Assembly (NCBI GenBank): GCA_030539275.1
Contig: JAUNSK010000007.1
Coordinates: 82,774 to 146,773 of the forward strand
Length of the DNA: 64,000 bases
Source of the DNA: Oscillospiraceae bacterium
Lineage (GTDB): Bacteria; Bacillota; Clostridia; Oscillospirales; Ruminococcaceae
Direction of reading: 5' to 3'
Part shown: piece after piece, positions 28,632 to 37,464 of the stretch
Layout: the number at the start of each line of letters is the position of its first letter
Position numbering within the stretch: the first letter of the stretch is position 1
Made by a program: the position numbers and the translations under genes
The notes under the pieces: generated by a model
Databases searched by the model: none
What the model was told of the DNA's origin: nothing
Seen by the model: the letters and a program-made list of their open reading frames with translations, nothing else

Positions 28632-29966
28632 TTATTCTTCCTCAGCTGTCTGCGGAGCTTCTTCTTCCTTCTTCTCAGCAAGTGTGTTGTCAACTTCTGC
28701 AGTTTCCTTTACGATATCTGCAGCCTTGCCAACCTTAAGATCCATCTTGTAAACATCAAGGCTTATGAGACGCTTAACATCTTCAACCTTTAAGTTATTA
28801 GCAGCAGCAAGTGAAGCAAGACCATTGTCAACTTCTTCGTCTGTTACTTCGATGTTTTCAGTTTCAACGATCTTTTCAAGAGCAAGTCTGAGCTTAACTT
28901 CGTTCTTAGCTCTGTCCATGTATGAAGCCTTGAGATCATCCATGTCCATGCCTGTGTACTGGAAGTAAAGGTCAAGAGTCATCTTGTTGCCTGACAGACG
29001 CTGTTCGAATTCCTGAATTTCTCTTTCAACCTTCTGGTCGAACATGCACTGTGGAATTTCTCCTTCAAGATCCTTGATAATTGTTTCAAAGAGGTAATTC
29101 TCAAACTGTGAATCAGCCTTTTTCTGAGCGCTCTCTTCAAGTTTTGCCTTAAGATCTGCCTTATATTCATCAACTGTTTCAAATTCTGAAACATCCTTAA
29201 CAAATTCGTCATCGAAATCAGGAAGTTCCTTAGTTTTGATCTCCTGGATCTTGATTTTGAATGTTGTAGCCTGACCAGCAAGATCAGCCATCTGATAATC
29301 TTCAGGGAATGTAACGTTGATCTCGAACTCATCACCGGTCTTGTGATCTACGATCTGCTCTTCAAAGCCAGGAATGAACTGATGGCTGCCGAGTGTAAGC
29401 GGGAAGTTATCGCCCTTGCCGCCTTCAAAAGCAACACCGTCTTTAAATCCTTCAAAGTCGATTGTAACTTCATCATCCATCTGAGCTGCTCTGTCTTCAA
29501 CTGTTACGATTCTTGCCTGACGTTTTCTTGCTGCTTCGATCTGTTCATCAATAACTTCATCAGTTACAGCATCAACGACCTTAGGAGCCTTGAGGCCCTT
29601 GTACTGAGGAACATTTACTTCAGGTCTTGTTATGCAGATAGCCTTCATAACAACGCCATCTTCCTTTGTTGCAGATACAACCTGGATTTCAGGTCTGTCT
29701 ACGATATCAAGCTTAGTTTCTTCAAGAGCTGCTGTTACTTCAGGAGCAACAAGGCTGTTGATTGCACTCTCAAAAAATACATCTTCACCATAGTACTTTT
29801 CAATAACCTTCTGAGGTGCTTTGCCCTTTCTGAATCCCTTAACCTGAATCTGATTTTTTTCTTTCTGATATGCCTTTGCAATTGCTGCGTTGAACGCTTC
29901 AGCGTCTATTTCCATTAACAATTCATGTGTATTTACCGATACATTTGTTGCTGATTTTAAACTCAT
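28632..29966 (-). CDS. tig: Trigger factor
   Basis: 444 residues. The ribosome-binding signature GFRKGKAPQKVIEKYYG is near residues 44-60; the central FKBP-like prolyl isomerase domain spans about 155-245 (DFEGFKDGVAFEGG, LGSHQFIPGFEEQ); the C-terminal helical arms follow. Trigger factor docks on L23 at the exit tunnel and shields nascent chains. It is the first gene of the tig-clpP-clpX-lon-ysxC cluster; the ATG is preceded by GGAGGACGG. The acidic tail (EEEAPQTAEEE) is normal for the family. Confidence 0.98.
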   Translation of the reverse strand: MSLKSATNVSVNTHELLMEIDAEAFNAAIAKAYQKEKNQIQVKGFRKGKAPQKVIEKYYGEDVFFESAINSLVAPEVTAALEETKLDIVDRPEIQVVSATKEDGVVMKAICITRPEVNVPQYKGLKAPKVVDAVTDEVIDEQIEAARKRQARIVTVEDRAAQMDDEVTIDFEGFKDGVAFEGGKGDNFPLTLGSHQFIPGFEEQIVDHKTGDEFEINVTFPEDYQMADLAGQATTFKIKIQEIKTKELPDFDDEFVKDVSEFETVDEYKADLKAKLEESAQKKADSQFENYLFETIIKDLEGEIPQCMFDQKVEREIQEFEQRLSGNKMTLDLYFQYTGMDMDDLKASYMDRAKNEVKLRLALEKIVETENIEVTDEEVDNGLASLAAANNLKVEDVKRLISLDVYKMDLKVGKAADIVKETAEVDNTLAEKKEEEAPQTAEEE

Positions 29967-30005
29967 TTTTAACCGTCCTCCATTTTTTTAAACAACATCT
30001 AAATC

Positions 30006-30014
30006 ATTATATCA
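30006..30014 (-). promoter_or_regulatory. Extended -10 promoter of tig
   Basis: Minus-strand TGATATAAT gives an extended -10; no good -35 box is seen at 17 bp. I did not find a CIRCE or CtsR-type heptad repeat near it. Confidence 0.5.
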
Positions 30015-30066
30015 TATTTGTTTTACATTGGCTATAGTCAATATAATGTTCTACATTTCTTACAAA

Positions 30067-30756
30067 TTACATAACCTTTAATGGAACAAAATGTAGAAAA
30101 TCGCTAGAAATCATCCTATATTCTATGCCATCTTGTATGCCTGTAACAGCATTTTTCTGTGAATATCCATGTATATGTCCGTAAAAGCACTGCTTTATGC
30201 CATGTCTGAATAATACATCAAGAATGTCATAATTGCAGCTCGAACCATATACCGGCGGATAGTGCATAAATACTATCGGTTCAAGATTTTGTGACTCAGC
30301 ACCGCTTATTGAAACTTCAAGTCTCTGTACTTCCTTTGCCATGACACTTTCATTTTCCGTCTTGCCGTCTATGCTGACCCAGCCTCTTGTTCCGCATATT
30401 CCATATCCATTGTATTCATAGAAGTCATTATAAAGAATATTTAATGTGTCAAGGCTGTTTTCCCTGAAGAAGTTATCCATCTTTCTTCTTGTTGACCACC
30501 AGTAATCATGATTTCCTTTCAGTATTATCTTTCTTCCCGGCAGGGAATTGATAAACTGAAAATCTGCAAGTGAGTTATTAAGTCCCATTGCCCATGAAGT
30601 GTCGCCTGCAAGCACTACTGTGTCCTCAGGGGTAAGCATAGAACTGAAGCTGTCACTTATCTTCTGCGTGTGATCCTCCCAGCCGTTGAATATTCCCATA
30701 GGCTTTTTGGAATCACCAAGTGATAAGTGCAGGTCGCCGATAGCAAAAAGAGACAT
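30067..30756 (-). CDS. Calcineurin-like metallophosphoesterase
   Basis: 229 residues, no signal peptide. Metal-binding motifs of the family are present in order: GDLHL (DxH), AGDTSW (GDxx), KGNHDYWW (GNHD), VFMHYPP and YGHIHG. Such proteins hydrolyse phosphomono- or diesters; this subgroup with GNHDYWW and GICGTRGW has no firmly known substrate that I can name. It follows thrC by 16 bp and is probably in the same transcript, with a GGAG site eight bases before its ATG. Confidence 0.9.
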   Translation of the reverse strand: MSLFAIGDLHLSLGDSKKPMGIFNGWEDHTQKISDSFSSMLTPEDTVVLAGDTSWAMGLNNSLADFQFINSLPGRKIILKGNHDYWWSTRRKMDNFFRENSLDTLNILYNDFYEYNGYGICGTRGWVSIDGKTENESVMAKEVQRLEVSISGAESQNLEPIVFMHYPPVYGSSCNYDILDVLFRHGIKQCFYGHIHGYSQKNAVTGIQDGIEYRMISSDFLHFVPLKVM

Positions 30757-30772
30757 ATTCTGAACTCCGTTA

Positions 30773-32269
30773 TTATTTTATATTGAATGACTTAAGAACA
30801 AAGTCCTTCATATCTGTCTTGTCAATACATTCCTTGAACAGAACAGGCTTATTCTTAAGCTGCGCAAGAGACTGAGGAATGTCAATATTTGAAAGCTCAT
30901 AAAGCTTATCGATCATATCATATTCATCCATGCCCTCTGCTTCCTTACATACAGCATCAAGTACACTTGCACTGAATTTGTACGGACTTGCAGTTGATGC
31001 AATAAGTGTCTTTGTCTTGTCGCCTGTTTCTTTTCTGTAATCCTCATATACCTTGACAGCAACAGCTGTGTGTGTATCACATGTATATGAATACTTGTCA
31101 AATACACTGCTGATAGCAGCCTTTGTATCATTATCATCACAGAAACCGCCGTAAAATTCCTCAGCAAGCTTTTTCTTTACATCTTCATCAACTTCATACT
31201 TTCCGCATGTTGCAAGGAGTGAGAACCACTCTTTAATCTTCTGATCATTTTCACCGGTCAGGATGTAGAGAAGTCTTTCAAGGTTGCTTGAGATAAGTAT
31301 ATCCATTGAAGGAGAACATGTAGGATAGAATTCTCTGTTCTTGTCATATACACCTGTCTTTATAAAGTCTGTAAGGACATTGTTGATATTTGATGCACAG
31401 ATAAGCTTTGCAACAGGCAGACCCATGTGCTTTGCATAGTATGCAGCAAGTATGTTTCCGAAGTTTCCTGTCGGTACTACTATATTGATCTTCTCACCGA
31501 GTGAGATCTCTTCGTCACTTACAAGAGTTGCATATGCTGAAATATAGTATACGACCTGCGGAACAAGACGGCCCCAGTTGATCGAGTTTGCACTTGAGAA
31601 CATAAGTGAGTTCTCATCAAGGGCTGCTCTTATTTCATTGTCAGTAAATATTTTCTTGACACCGCTCTGGCAGTCATCAAAGTTTCCTTTTACCGCACAT
31701 ACTCCGACATTTGAACCTTCCTGTGTGGTCATCTGTCTTTTCTGCATAGGGCTTACACCGCATTCAGGGTAGAATACCATGATCTGTGTTCCCTCAACAT
31801 CCTTGAAGCCTTCAAGAGCAGCTTTTCCTGTATCTCCTGAAGTTGCAACAAGAATAATTATCTTCTTGTCTATCTTAAGTTTTTTTGCTGAAACAGTCAG
31901 GAAATACGGAAGTATCTGAAGTGCCATGTCCTTGAATGCACATGTAGGGCCATGCCACAGTTCAAGCATATATGTTCCGTCAAAAAGATGTGAAATTTCT
32001 GAAATATTTTCTGTTTCAAAGTTTTTGGTGCTGTAAGCGTTGTCTGTGCAGTACTGAATCTCAGCATCTGTGAAATCTGTAAGATATTTTTTAAAAATAT
32101 ATGCTGCCCTGCATGAATAGCTGAGTCCTGATATATATTTTATCTCATCAAGTGTAAGTCCGGGTATCGATTCAGGAACAAATAAACCGCCGTCCTCAGA
32201 AATTCCCTGTGAAATTGCAAATGCACTGTCAACCTTTAAGTTACTGTTTCTGGTACTCTTATAAAACAT
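30773..32269 (-). CDS. thrC: Threonine synthase
   Basis: 498 residues from the ATG at 32269 (MFYKSTRNSNLKV), preceded by GGAGTAAAGATT. It converts O-phosphohomoserine to threonine using PLP; the PLP lysine is in CAFKDMALQ, with phosphate-binding VATSGDTGKAAL, and SSANSINWGRL and VPTGNFGN are characteristic. The N-terminus (GISEDGGLFVPESIPGLT) fits the longer, E. coli-like class of ThrC rather than the short Bacillus class. No homoserine kinase or dehydrogenase is adjacent, and there is no T-box leader in the short gap to yraN. Confidence 0.96.
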   Translation of the reverse strand: MFYKSTRNSNLKVDSAFAISQGISEDGGLFVPESIPGLTLDEIKYISGLSYSCRAAYIFKKYLTDFTDAEIQYCTDNAYSTKNFETENISEISHLFDGTYMLELWHGPTCAFKDMALQILPYFLTVSAKKLKIDKKIIILVATSGDTGKAALEGFKDVEGTQIMVFYPECGVSPMQKRQMTTQEGSNVGVCAVKGNFDDCQSGVKKIFTDNEIRAALDENSLMFSSANSINWGRLVPQVVYYISAYATLVSDEEISLGEKINIVVPTGNFGNILAAYYAKHMGLPVAKLICASNINNVLTDFIKTGVYDKNREFYPTCSPSMDILISSNLERLLYILTGENDQKIKEWFSLLATCGKYEVDEDVKKKLAEEFYGGFCDDNDTKAAISSVFDKYSYTCDTHTAVAVKVYEDYRKETGDKTKTLIASTASPYKFSASVLDAVCKEAEGMDEYDMIDKLYELSNIDIPQSLAQLKNKPVLFKECIDKTDMKDFVLKSFNIK

Positions 32270-32340
32270 AATCTTTACTCCGTTTCCCTGCAGATATCGG
32301 AATATCTGACATTTTACTCTGCAGCGGTAAAATGTCACTG

Positions 32341-32727
32341 TCAGCCCATAGCCAGCATAATCCCACTATCACTCATATCAAACGCATTTTTATAGTATTT
32401 TATAGAATATGGTTTATCATTGATTAATGTTATTTCAGCAATATCAAATCTCGGCTGCTTCATAAGCGGATGCCTGAAGCTGTACTGCGCAGCTGTACGG
32501 AAGATCTTCCTCTTCTTGCTTGTGTCAACTGCCTCGGCATCGGTAACCATACTGTCAGGTTTTCGTGACTTTACCTCAACAAATGCAATAGTATCATTAT
32601 TTTCTGCAATAATGTCGATCTCGCCTGACCTGCATGTAAAGTTGCGTGCCGTTATCCTGTAGCCGTGCTTTTCAAGAAATCTGCACACGGCTGTCTCACC
32701 GAGATTACCTATCTGCCTTGTGTTCAT
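32341..32727 (-). CDS. YraN family endonuclease-like protein (UPF0102)
   Basis: 128 residues. The family motifs are clear: [32 protein letters not shown] and FVEVKSRK, which form a restriction-endonuclease-like fold with the ExK active site. Function is not firmly known; it is usually next to rnhB, as here. Its 5' end overlaps rnhB by 23 bp, suggesting translational coupling; no strong ribosome binding site is seen before the ATG. Confidence 0.92.
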   Translation of the reverse strand: MNTRQIGNLGETAVCRFLEKHGYRITARNFTCRSGEIDIIAENNDTIAFVEVKSRKPDSMVTDAEAVDTSKKRKIFRTAAQYSFRHPLMKQPRFDIAEITLINDKPYSIKYYKNAFDMSDSGIMLAMG

Positions 32728-33340
32728 TGTATTTTCTCAGAAAAGACGGACGGTGTATCTCTGAAGGACCGTACTCGTCAAGTTTGGCATAATGAAGCTT
32801 GGTTCCATACCCCTTGTGTTTCTCAAAGAGGTACTGCGGATATTTCTGAGCCATTTCTTCCATATACCTGTCACGTGATACCTTGGCAAGTACTGATGCA
32901 GCTGCAATATTTGCACTGAGTGCATCTCCCTTTACCACACACTTTAGTTTCACTGACAGATCAGGACTGGTATTCCCGTCAACAAGAACAAGCTGCGGTG
33001 TCTTTTCAAGACCTTCGACAGCTCTTTTCATTGCAAGCATTGCAGCTCTGAGGATGTTGATATGCTCTATTTCATCGACTGTTGCCCTTGCTATGCAGTA
33101 ACAATCGGCTTTTGCTATGATCTCATCATAAAGAAGGTCTCTTTTTTTTGCTGTAAGCTTCTTACTGTCATTGATCCCTTCAATTTTCGCATCACCAAGT
33201 ATAACTGCAGCTGCAAAGACATCTCCGGCAAGCGGTCCGCGGCCGGCTTCATCTACTCCGCAAATAAGTGATATATCTTCCTGTTTTTTTATCTGAGCGT
33301 CATACTCATAAAGATCATGATTAGTTTCCTGCGTCTTCAT
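32705..33340 (-). CDS. rnhB: Ribonuclease HII
   Basis: 211 residues. It cleaves RNA in RNA-DNA hybrids and starts removal of misincorporated ribonucleotides. Active site: [13 protein letters not shown] (Asp-Glu-Gly-Arg motif), the later Asp in LVDGN, and [13 protein letters not shown] with the Asp. [26 protein letters not shown] is the typical C-terminal signature. It overlaps rbgA upstream by 20 bp and yraN downstream by 23 bp, a tight cluster conserved in Firmicutes. Confidence 0.96.
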   Translation of the reverse strand: MKTQETNHDLYEYDAQIKKQEDISLICGVDEAGRGPLAGDVFAAAVILGDAKIEGINDSKKLTAKKRDLLYDEIIAKADCYCIARATVDEIEHINILRAAMLAMKRAVEGLEKTPQLVLVDGNTSPDLSVKLKCVVKGDALSANIAAASVLAKVSRDRYMEEMAQKYPQYLFEKHKGYGTKLHYAKLDEYGPSEIHRPSFLRKYNEHKADR

Positions 33341-34229
33341 TTATGTCCTCTTCCTGCTTGTGCGGCGGCATTTCGAGAGTAATGCGGCCTATCTTTCCTG
33401 CCCTGAATTCATCAAGTACAGTAATAGCTGCACGCTCCGTGTCTATTTCACCGCCTGAAATAAGCATTCCACGTTTTTTGCCCAGCTTTTCAAGAAGTAT
33501 TTTGCCTGTATCCTCACTGTCCGGCTCAAACTTGTATCTTGCTGTAAGCATTGCAGGATAATTGTCAGCAAGATATCTGAGAAGCAACATTGAAAGTGTC
33601 TCGGTATCTATTATCTCATCCTTTATGGCTCCTGTAAACGCAAGTCTCTGAGCAGCTTCCTGATCATCAAACTTTGGCCAGAGCACACCAGGCATATCAA
33701 GCATCTCGGCACCGTCACCGATCTTGACCCATTGTTTAACTCTTGTCACACCCGGACGGTCCTCGACCTTTGCTTTTTTAGATCCTGACATCTTATTGAT
33801 AAATGATGATTTTCCGACATTCGGAATACCGACGATCATAACTCTCACCGGTTGTCCCGTCATGCCCTTGCTTGCTCTCTTAGCAAGCAGTTCCTTAAGA
33901 AGTTCCTTCTGAAGGACAGGCATAAATGACTTGAGTCCTTTTCCTGTCTTACAGTCAACCGCAACTGCAGGCACTCCGCTTTTTCTGAAATAATCGATCC
34001 ACTTTGCTGTTGCCCTGTCGTCTGCCATATCACATTTGTTGAGAACGATCATCCGCGGTTTGCCGCTTATCATTCCTGACATTTCAGGATTCTGGCTGCT
34101 GACAGGAACACGTGCATCAATAATTTCCACAACAGCATCAACAAGAGGAAGATTTGACTTGATCGCCCTTCTCGTTTTCGCCATATGCCCCGGAAACCAC
34201 TGTATAGATTTTAACTGTGCTTGATCCAT
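33321..34229 (-). CDS. rbgA: Ribosome biogenesis GTPase RbgA (YlqF)
   Basis: 302 residues. A circularly permuted GTPase: the G4 motif LNKCD precedes G1 [14 protein letters not shown], and G3 is [10 protein letters not shown]. The N-terminal [13 protein letters not shown] is diagnostic for YlqF/RbgA, which helps mature the 50S subunit in Bacillus. It has AGGAGAATCGC before the ATG. Its position between a signal peptidase gene and rnhB matches rplS-rbgA-rnhB synteny. Confidence 0.96.
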   Translation of the reverse strand: MDQAQLKSIQWFPGHMAKTRRAIKSNLPLVDAVVEIIDARVPVSSQNPEMSGMISGKPRMIVLNKCDMADDRATAKWIDYFRKSGVPAVAVDCKTGKGLKSFMPVLQKELLKELLAKRASKGMTGQPVRVMIVGIPNVGKSSFINKMSGSKKAKVEDRPGVTRVKQWVKIGDGAEMLDMPGVLWPKFDDQEAAQRLAFTGAIKDEIIDTETLSMLLLRYLADNYPAMLTARYKFEPDSEDTGKILLEKLGKKRGMLISGGEIDTERAAITVLDEFRAGKIGRITLEMPPHKQEEDINEDAGN

Positions 34230-34295
34230 TGCGATTCTCCTGTTCTGATTTACTCAAAAAAATTTATACGTAACAGATATTCATAAAAAGACCTG

Positions 34296-34883
34296 TTAAA
34301 TGATTCTTGTTGTTTTAAACGGAAAATATCTGAAAAATACCTGTCCGAGAATATCACTCTTTTTGACAAATCCGACATCACTGCTTCTGCTGTCATTCGA
34401 AACAGCTCTGTTGTCACCCAGGACAAAAACGCATCCGTCAGGTACAGTCACAGGATAATCCTCAGCTTCTACAAAAGGTTTGTAAACTATTTCAGTTTCA
34501 GATGTTACAAAATGCTTTGCAGTAAGCTTTTCACCTTCTGCATAGATCTGTTCATCAAGCATTTCACCGTCTACATAGACTTTTCCGTCTTTAATATCAA
34601 TACTCTGACCTTCTGTTGCTACAACACGCTTTACTATCGGTCCGAGATTTTCATTGTCTATAATAATAATGTCGTTTTGTTCGGGAGTAAATATTTTTGA
34701 ATACAGGACTCTCTGGTCATTTTCAAGTGTTGGAAGCATTGAACCTCCGTCCACAATCGCTCTGTCCGCAATATATGTTCTTAGAATAATAAAAATAAAA
34801 AACCAGATCAGTACTGTTTCAATTATTTCACATATGTCATTTAACATATTTTTATTTTTGTCTTTATTATCAACGTCGCTCAT
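34296..34883 (-). CDS. lepB: Signal peptidase I, paralogue A
   Basis: 195 residues with one N-terminal transmembrane helix (IIETVLIWFFIFIILRTYI). Catalytic motifs: GGSMLPTL with the nucleophile Ser, IVKRVVATEGQ with the general-base Lys, and VFVLGDNRAVSNDSR. It cleaves Sec-type signal peptides on the outer membrane face. It is 39 bp after a second paralogue in the same direction; the two share architecture but differ in the loop between the motifs. The ATG follows GGAGGTTAAA. Confidence 0.95.
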   Translation of the reverse strand: MSDVDNKDKNKNMLNDICEIIETVLIWFFIFIILRTYIADRAIVDGGSMLPTLENDQRVLYSKIFTPEQNDIIIIDNENLGPIVKRVVATEGQSIDIKDGKVYVDGEMLDEQIYAEGEKLTAKHFVTSETEIVYKPFVEAEDYPVTVPDGCVFVLGDNRAVSNDSRSSDVGFVKKSDILGQVFFRYFPFKTTRII

Positions 34884-34921
34884 TTTAACCTCCGTATGTC
34901 TGAATGTGAACTGAAGCTGTA

Positions 34922-35542
34922 TTATTTGACAGTTCCAAGCTTATCAAACGGGAATATGCGGTAAACAACCTTTCCGACTATCTCATCTTCAGGAACAAAG
35001 CCGAGTTCAGCATGCTTGCTGTCCTTTGACTGATTTCTGTTGTCACCAAGAACGAAAACATAACCCTGCGGAACAATAACCGGATACGTATCGAAAGCAC
35101 CCATGTTAATAGTCGTAAGAGTATTGACAAAATGATCTGCCGTGAGTTCAGGTTCACTGCCATCTGAACCGCTTACATAAAGCTGTTCATCAAGAGGTGT
35201 TCCGTCAACGCTTACTATTCCTGTCTCAAAGTCAATATCAACTGACTGTCCGCTCATTCCAATTACCCTTTTTACTATAAGCTTATCAAGTGCACTGCTG
35301 TCAACTATTACAATGTCATTCTGCTTGAGCTCATAAAATAAAGATGAGATCACTACCCTGTCATCATCATGAAGAGTAGGAAGCATTGATGGTCCTGAAA
35401 CGTCCGAGATTCGGAACAGATACGTAAATATCAGCAGAACAATAAAAATAGAGAATATGACTGATTCAATTATATCGGTTGTATCATCCAGAAATTTTTT
35501 AAAAGAACTGTCCTTTTTATTTTCAACTGCATCGTTCTCCAC
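34922..35542 (-). CDS. lepB: Signal peptidase I, paralogue B
   Basis: About 206 residues from a GTG at 35542, chosen because it follows GGAGACGG by five bases; an in-frame GTG at 35575 has no binding site. One N-terminal transmembrane helix (VIFSIFIVLLIFTYLF); catalytic GPSMLPTL, IVKRVIGMSGQ and VFVLGDNRNQSKDSK. Slightly longer than its neighbour, with an insertion around SGSDGSEPELTADHF. A tandem pair suggests gene duplication; in other Firmicutes such pairs differ in substrate preference, but that is not visible here. It lies just downstream of the rplS terminator. Confidence 0.94.
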   Translation of the reverse strand: MENDAVENKKDSSFKKFLDDTTDIIESVIFSIFIVLLIFTYLFRISDVSGPSMLPTLHDDDRVVISSLFYELKQNDIVIVDSSALDKLIVKRVIGMSGQSVDIDFETGIVSVDGTPLDEQLYVSGSDGSEPELTADHFVNTLTTINMGAFDTYPVIVPQGYVFVLGDNRNQSKDSKHAELGFVPEDEIVGKVVYRIFPFDKLGTVK

Positions 35543-35636
35543 TATAACCGTCTCCGTTCTTATTATTAATGTCACAACTATGATTTTACTTATATATTTA
35601 CTTTATTTTTATATTGTTATAAAACATTAATAGCAA

Positions 35637-35659
35637 AAAAGGGACTGAACGTCCCTTTT
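35637..35659 (-). terminator. Intrinsic terminator after rplS
   Basis: Minus-strand AAAAGGGAC, five-base loop, GTCCCTTTT, then TTGC. It should end the rplS transcript before the signal peptidase genes, or allow partial read-through. Confidence 0.85.
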
Positions 35660-35680
35660 AATCGTCCGATAATCTTAATC

Positions 35681-36025
35681 TTATCGAATTGCTTCCTTAA
35701 CTTTAGCAGCCTTACCAACTCTATCACGGAGATAGTACAGCTTAGCTCTGCGTACTTTACCTTTTCTGACGATCTCAACCTTGTCAACAACAGGTGCATG
35801 CATTGGGAAAACTCTTTCGATACCGCAGCCGTGAGCTACACGTCTTACAGTAAATGTTTCGCTGATACCGCCGTTTTTCTTAGCAATAACTGTTCCTTCA
35901 AAAACCTGGATACGGTACTTGTCGCCTTCCTTGATCTTTACGTGAACCTTAACAGTATCACCTACTGCAAATGCTGGCAGTTCTTTTTTCATGCTGTCCT
36001 GGCTGATTAATTCGAGTGCATTCAT
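35681..36025 (-). CDS. rplS: 50S ribosomal protein L19
   Basis: 114 residues, standard length, with [31 protein letters not shown] and [10 protein letters not shown]19 sits at the 30S-50S interface. The ATG follows TTAGGAGGAATTTACT. The gene has its own promoter, a ~120-nt leader and a terminator, so it is largely monocistronic, though rimM/trmD are not adjacent as in many bacteria. Confidence 0.98.
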   Translation of the reverse strand: MNALELISQDSMKKELPAFAVGDTVKVHVKIKEGDKYRIQVFEGTVIAKKNGGISETFTVRRVAHGCGIERVFPMHAPVVDKVEIVRKGKVRRAKLYYLRDRVGKAAKVKEAIR

Positions 36026-36148
36026 TAGTAAATTCCTCCTAAATTTTTTCGAATATTCTTACACGATCACTGCGCGCAGCGGACTATCCGATTTTAATGT
36101 CATCGTATGGCATTAACTCTCGTCGAAAAACCGACGGACTTTAAATGC
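36026..36148 (-). promoter_or_regulatory. Structured rplS leader, candidate L19 autoregulatory RNA
   Basis: The leader can form several short hairpins: CGTCG/CGACG around a T-rich loop, TAATG/CATTA, CGGA/TCCG, and a self-complementary CTGCGCGCAG. Leaders binding L19 are known in Bacillus; whether this one belongs to that family needs a covariance search. No terminator is seen within it, so control would be at translation or stability. Confidence 0.45.
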
Positions 36149-36154
36149 TATATA

Positions 36155-36183
36155 ATCATAACATATTTTATTTTATTTTTCAA
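36155..36183 (-). promoter_or_regulatory. Promoter of rplS
   Basis: Minus-strand TTGAAA, 17-bp spacer, TATGAT. Confidence 0.75.
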
Positions 36184-36356
36184 GAGCAAATTTTAAAAAA
36201 TGAGCGTATTTGCGCATATATCGTCAACTATGCCCTTAAAATATTATTACTGATATCAAAACTCCGCTGATATTTATAACCATATATAAATGACGATATA
36301 TAATAATGTTGACACGATTAATTTTTTTAATCATTTAATAAAAAAGAGGCGAAGAG

Positions 36357-37430
36357 ATGTTAAAGAAAATAATAACTACAGCTGCTGCTGCATTTACAGT
36401 TAGTCTGCTTACAGGTGCCGGCGGAACACAACCGGCACTTACAGGAAAGCTCATGTATCATTCATATTCATCATATGAAGCACGTGACAGCAGACTGTAC
36501 GTATATGACTGCAAAGAAAAAACCTCAAGATGCATAAATGACGAAATTACAGGTGTTTATGATCTTATGAACGGTAATTTCGGATGCAGTCCGGATGATA
36601 TAGTGTTTATGGGTCTGACAGGCACCGGTAATAATGCTGACTGGAATATTTACAGGTATAATCTCAGGTTCCACACTCTTGCAGATCTGGTACCGGACTC
36701 CGGTCTGCGCGAGGAAGATGTAAAGTTTTCACCGGATGGATGCACGGTTGTATATAAACAGGGCAGGTGGGATCACATAGGCAGCACTATGAGATACAAC
36801 ATCGCAGCCCTGGATCTTATTACAGGAGAATCACGTCTTATCACAGATGATGATGATGAAGAATCCATGCCGTACTTCACTTCGGACGGTCAGTCAGTAC
36901 TCTATACAAAAGGAACAGGGGCAGACTCAGGCATTTATATGAAAAATATTTATCCGGGAGACGAAAAATGTCTGTATGATCCTGATGATATATGTGCTTA
37001 CTATCCTGTTGTACATAATGACAGGATCTGTTTTACTGCCTGGAACAGATCAGACAATCACAACGACGGCATTTTCAGATATATCTCAGAATACCTGCCC
37101 GCGCAGGCCGTTATAACTGATCCCGGTTTCAACTGTTCTGATGCATGCTTTGTGGACGACACAGATATTATCATCAGTTCTTCTCAGAACGGACACTATG
37201 ATCTTTTTGCTGTAAATACAGATAACGATGCAAAAACAGAACTTTGCGATGTTAATTCTCAGCTTAATGAACTTGGCGCTGATTATTTTGACTGTGATAA
37301 ATATTATGAGACAGCAGAAGGAATGAAGAACTGGCTTCTCGGTGTAAGCGGTCAGATGCCGGAAGGCGGGGATGTTGATATGGATGGAAAGATTACGGTC
37401 AGGGATTATTGTCTGCTGGGAGGTCAGTAA
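36357..37430 (+). CDS. Secreted beta-propeller-like protein ending in a single dockerin repeat
   Basis: 357 residues. An N-terminal signal peptide (MLKKIITTAAAAFTVSLL) lacks a lipobox Cys, so export rather than anchoring is expected. The body (about 28-320) has repeating TolB/WD40-like strands such as VKFSPDGCTVVYK, PYFTSDGQSVLYT and DLFAVNTDNDAKT, suggesting a beta-propeller; its binding partner is unknown. The C-terminus GGDVDMDGKITVRDYCLL is one complete calcium-binding loop of a type I dockerin; the second repeat and most of the helix are missing and no second repeat follows in another frame. The start has AGAGGCGAAGAG upstream. It is alone between divergent rplS and convergent lipoprotein genes. 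Confidence 0.75.
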   Translation: MLKKIITTAAAAFTVSLLTGAGGTQPALTGKLMYHSYSSYEARDSRLYVYDCKEKTSRCINDEITGVYDLMNGNFGCSPDDIVFMGLTGTGNNADWNIYRYNLRFHTLADLVPDSGLREEDVKFSPDGCTVVYKQGRWDHIGSTMRYNIAALDLITGESRLITDDDDEESMPYFTSDGQSVLYTKGTGADSGIYMKNIYPGDEKCLYDPDDICAYYPVVHNDRICFTAWNRSDNHNDGIFRYISEYLPAQAVITDPGFNCSDACFVDDTDIIISSSQNGHYDLFAVNTDNDAKTELCDVNSQLNELGADYFDCDKYYETAEGMKNWLLGVSGQMPEGGDVDMDGKITVRDYCLLGGQ

Positions 37431-37464
37431 GAAAAATATCCGATTTAATACCCCTTTATAAATG

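Noticed and set aside
29343-29918. 191-codon open frame on the plus strand opposite tig
   Set aside because: It is entirely antisense to trigger factor, whose protein motifs are unmistakable; no promoter or binding site supports it.
29967-30066. CtsR or CIRCE operator ahead of tig
   Set aside because: Neither the heptad direct repeat nor the nine-base inverted repeat was seen; only an extended -10 box is supported.
32270-32345. Possible T-box leader for thrC
   Set aside because: The gap to the upstream yraN gene is about 70 bp, too short for a T-box, and no T-box sequence or terminator is present.
37431-37464. A missing second dockerin repeat after the half-dockerin protein
   Set aside because: The bases after the stop were read in the other frames and do not encode a second repeat.
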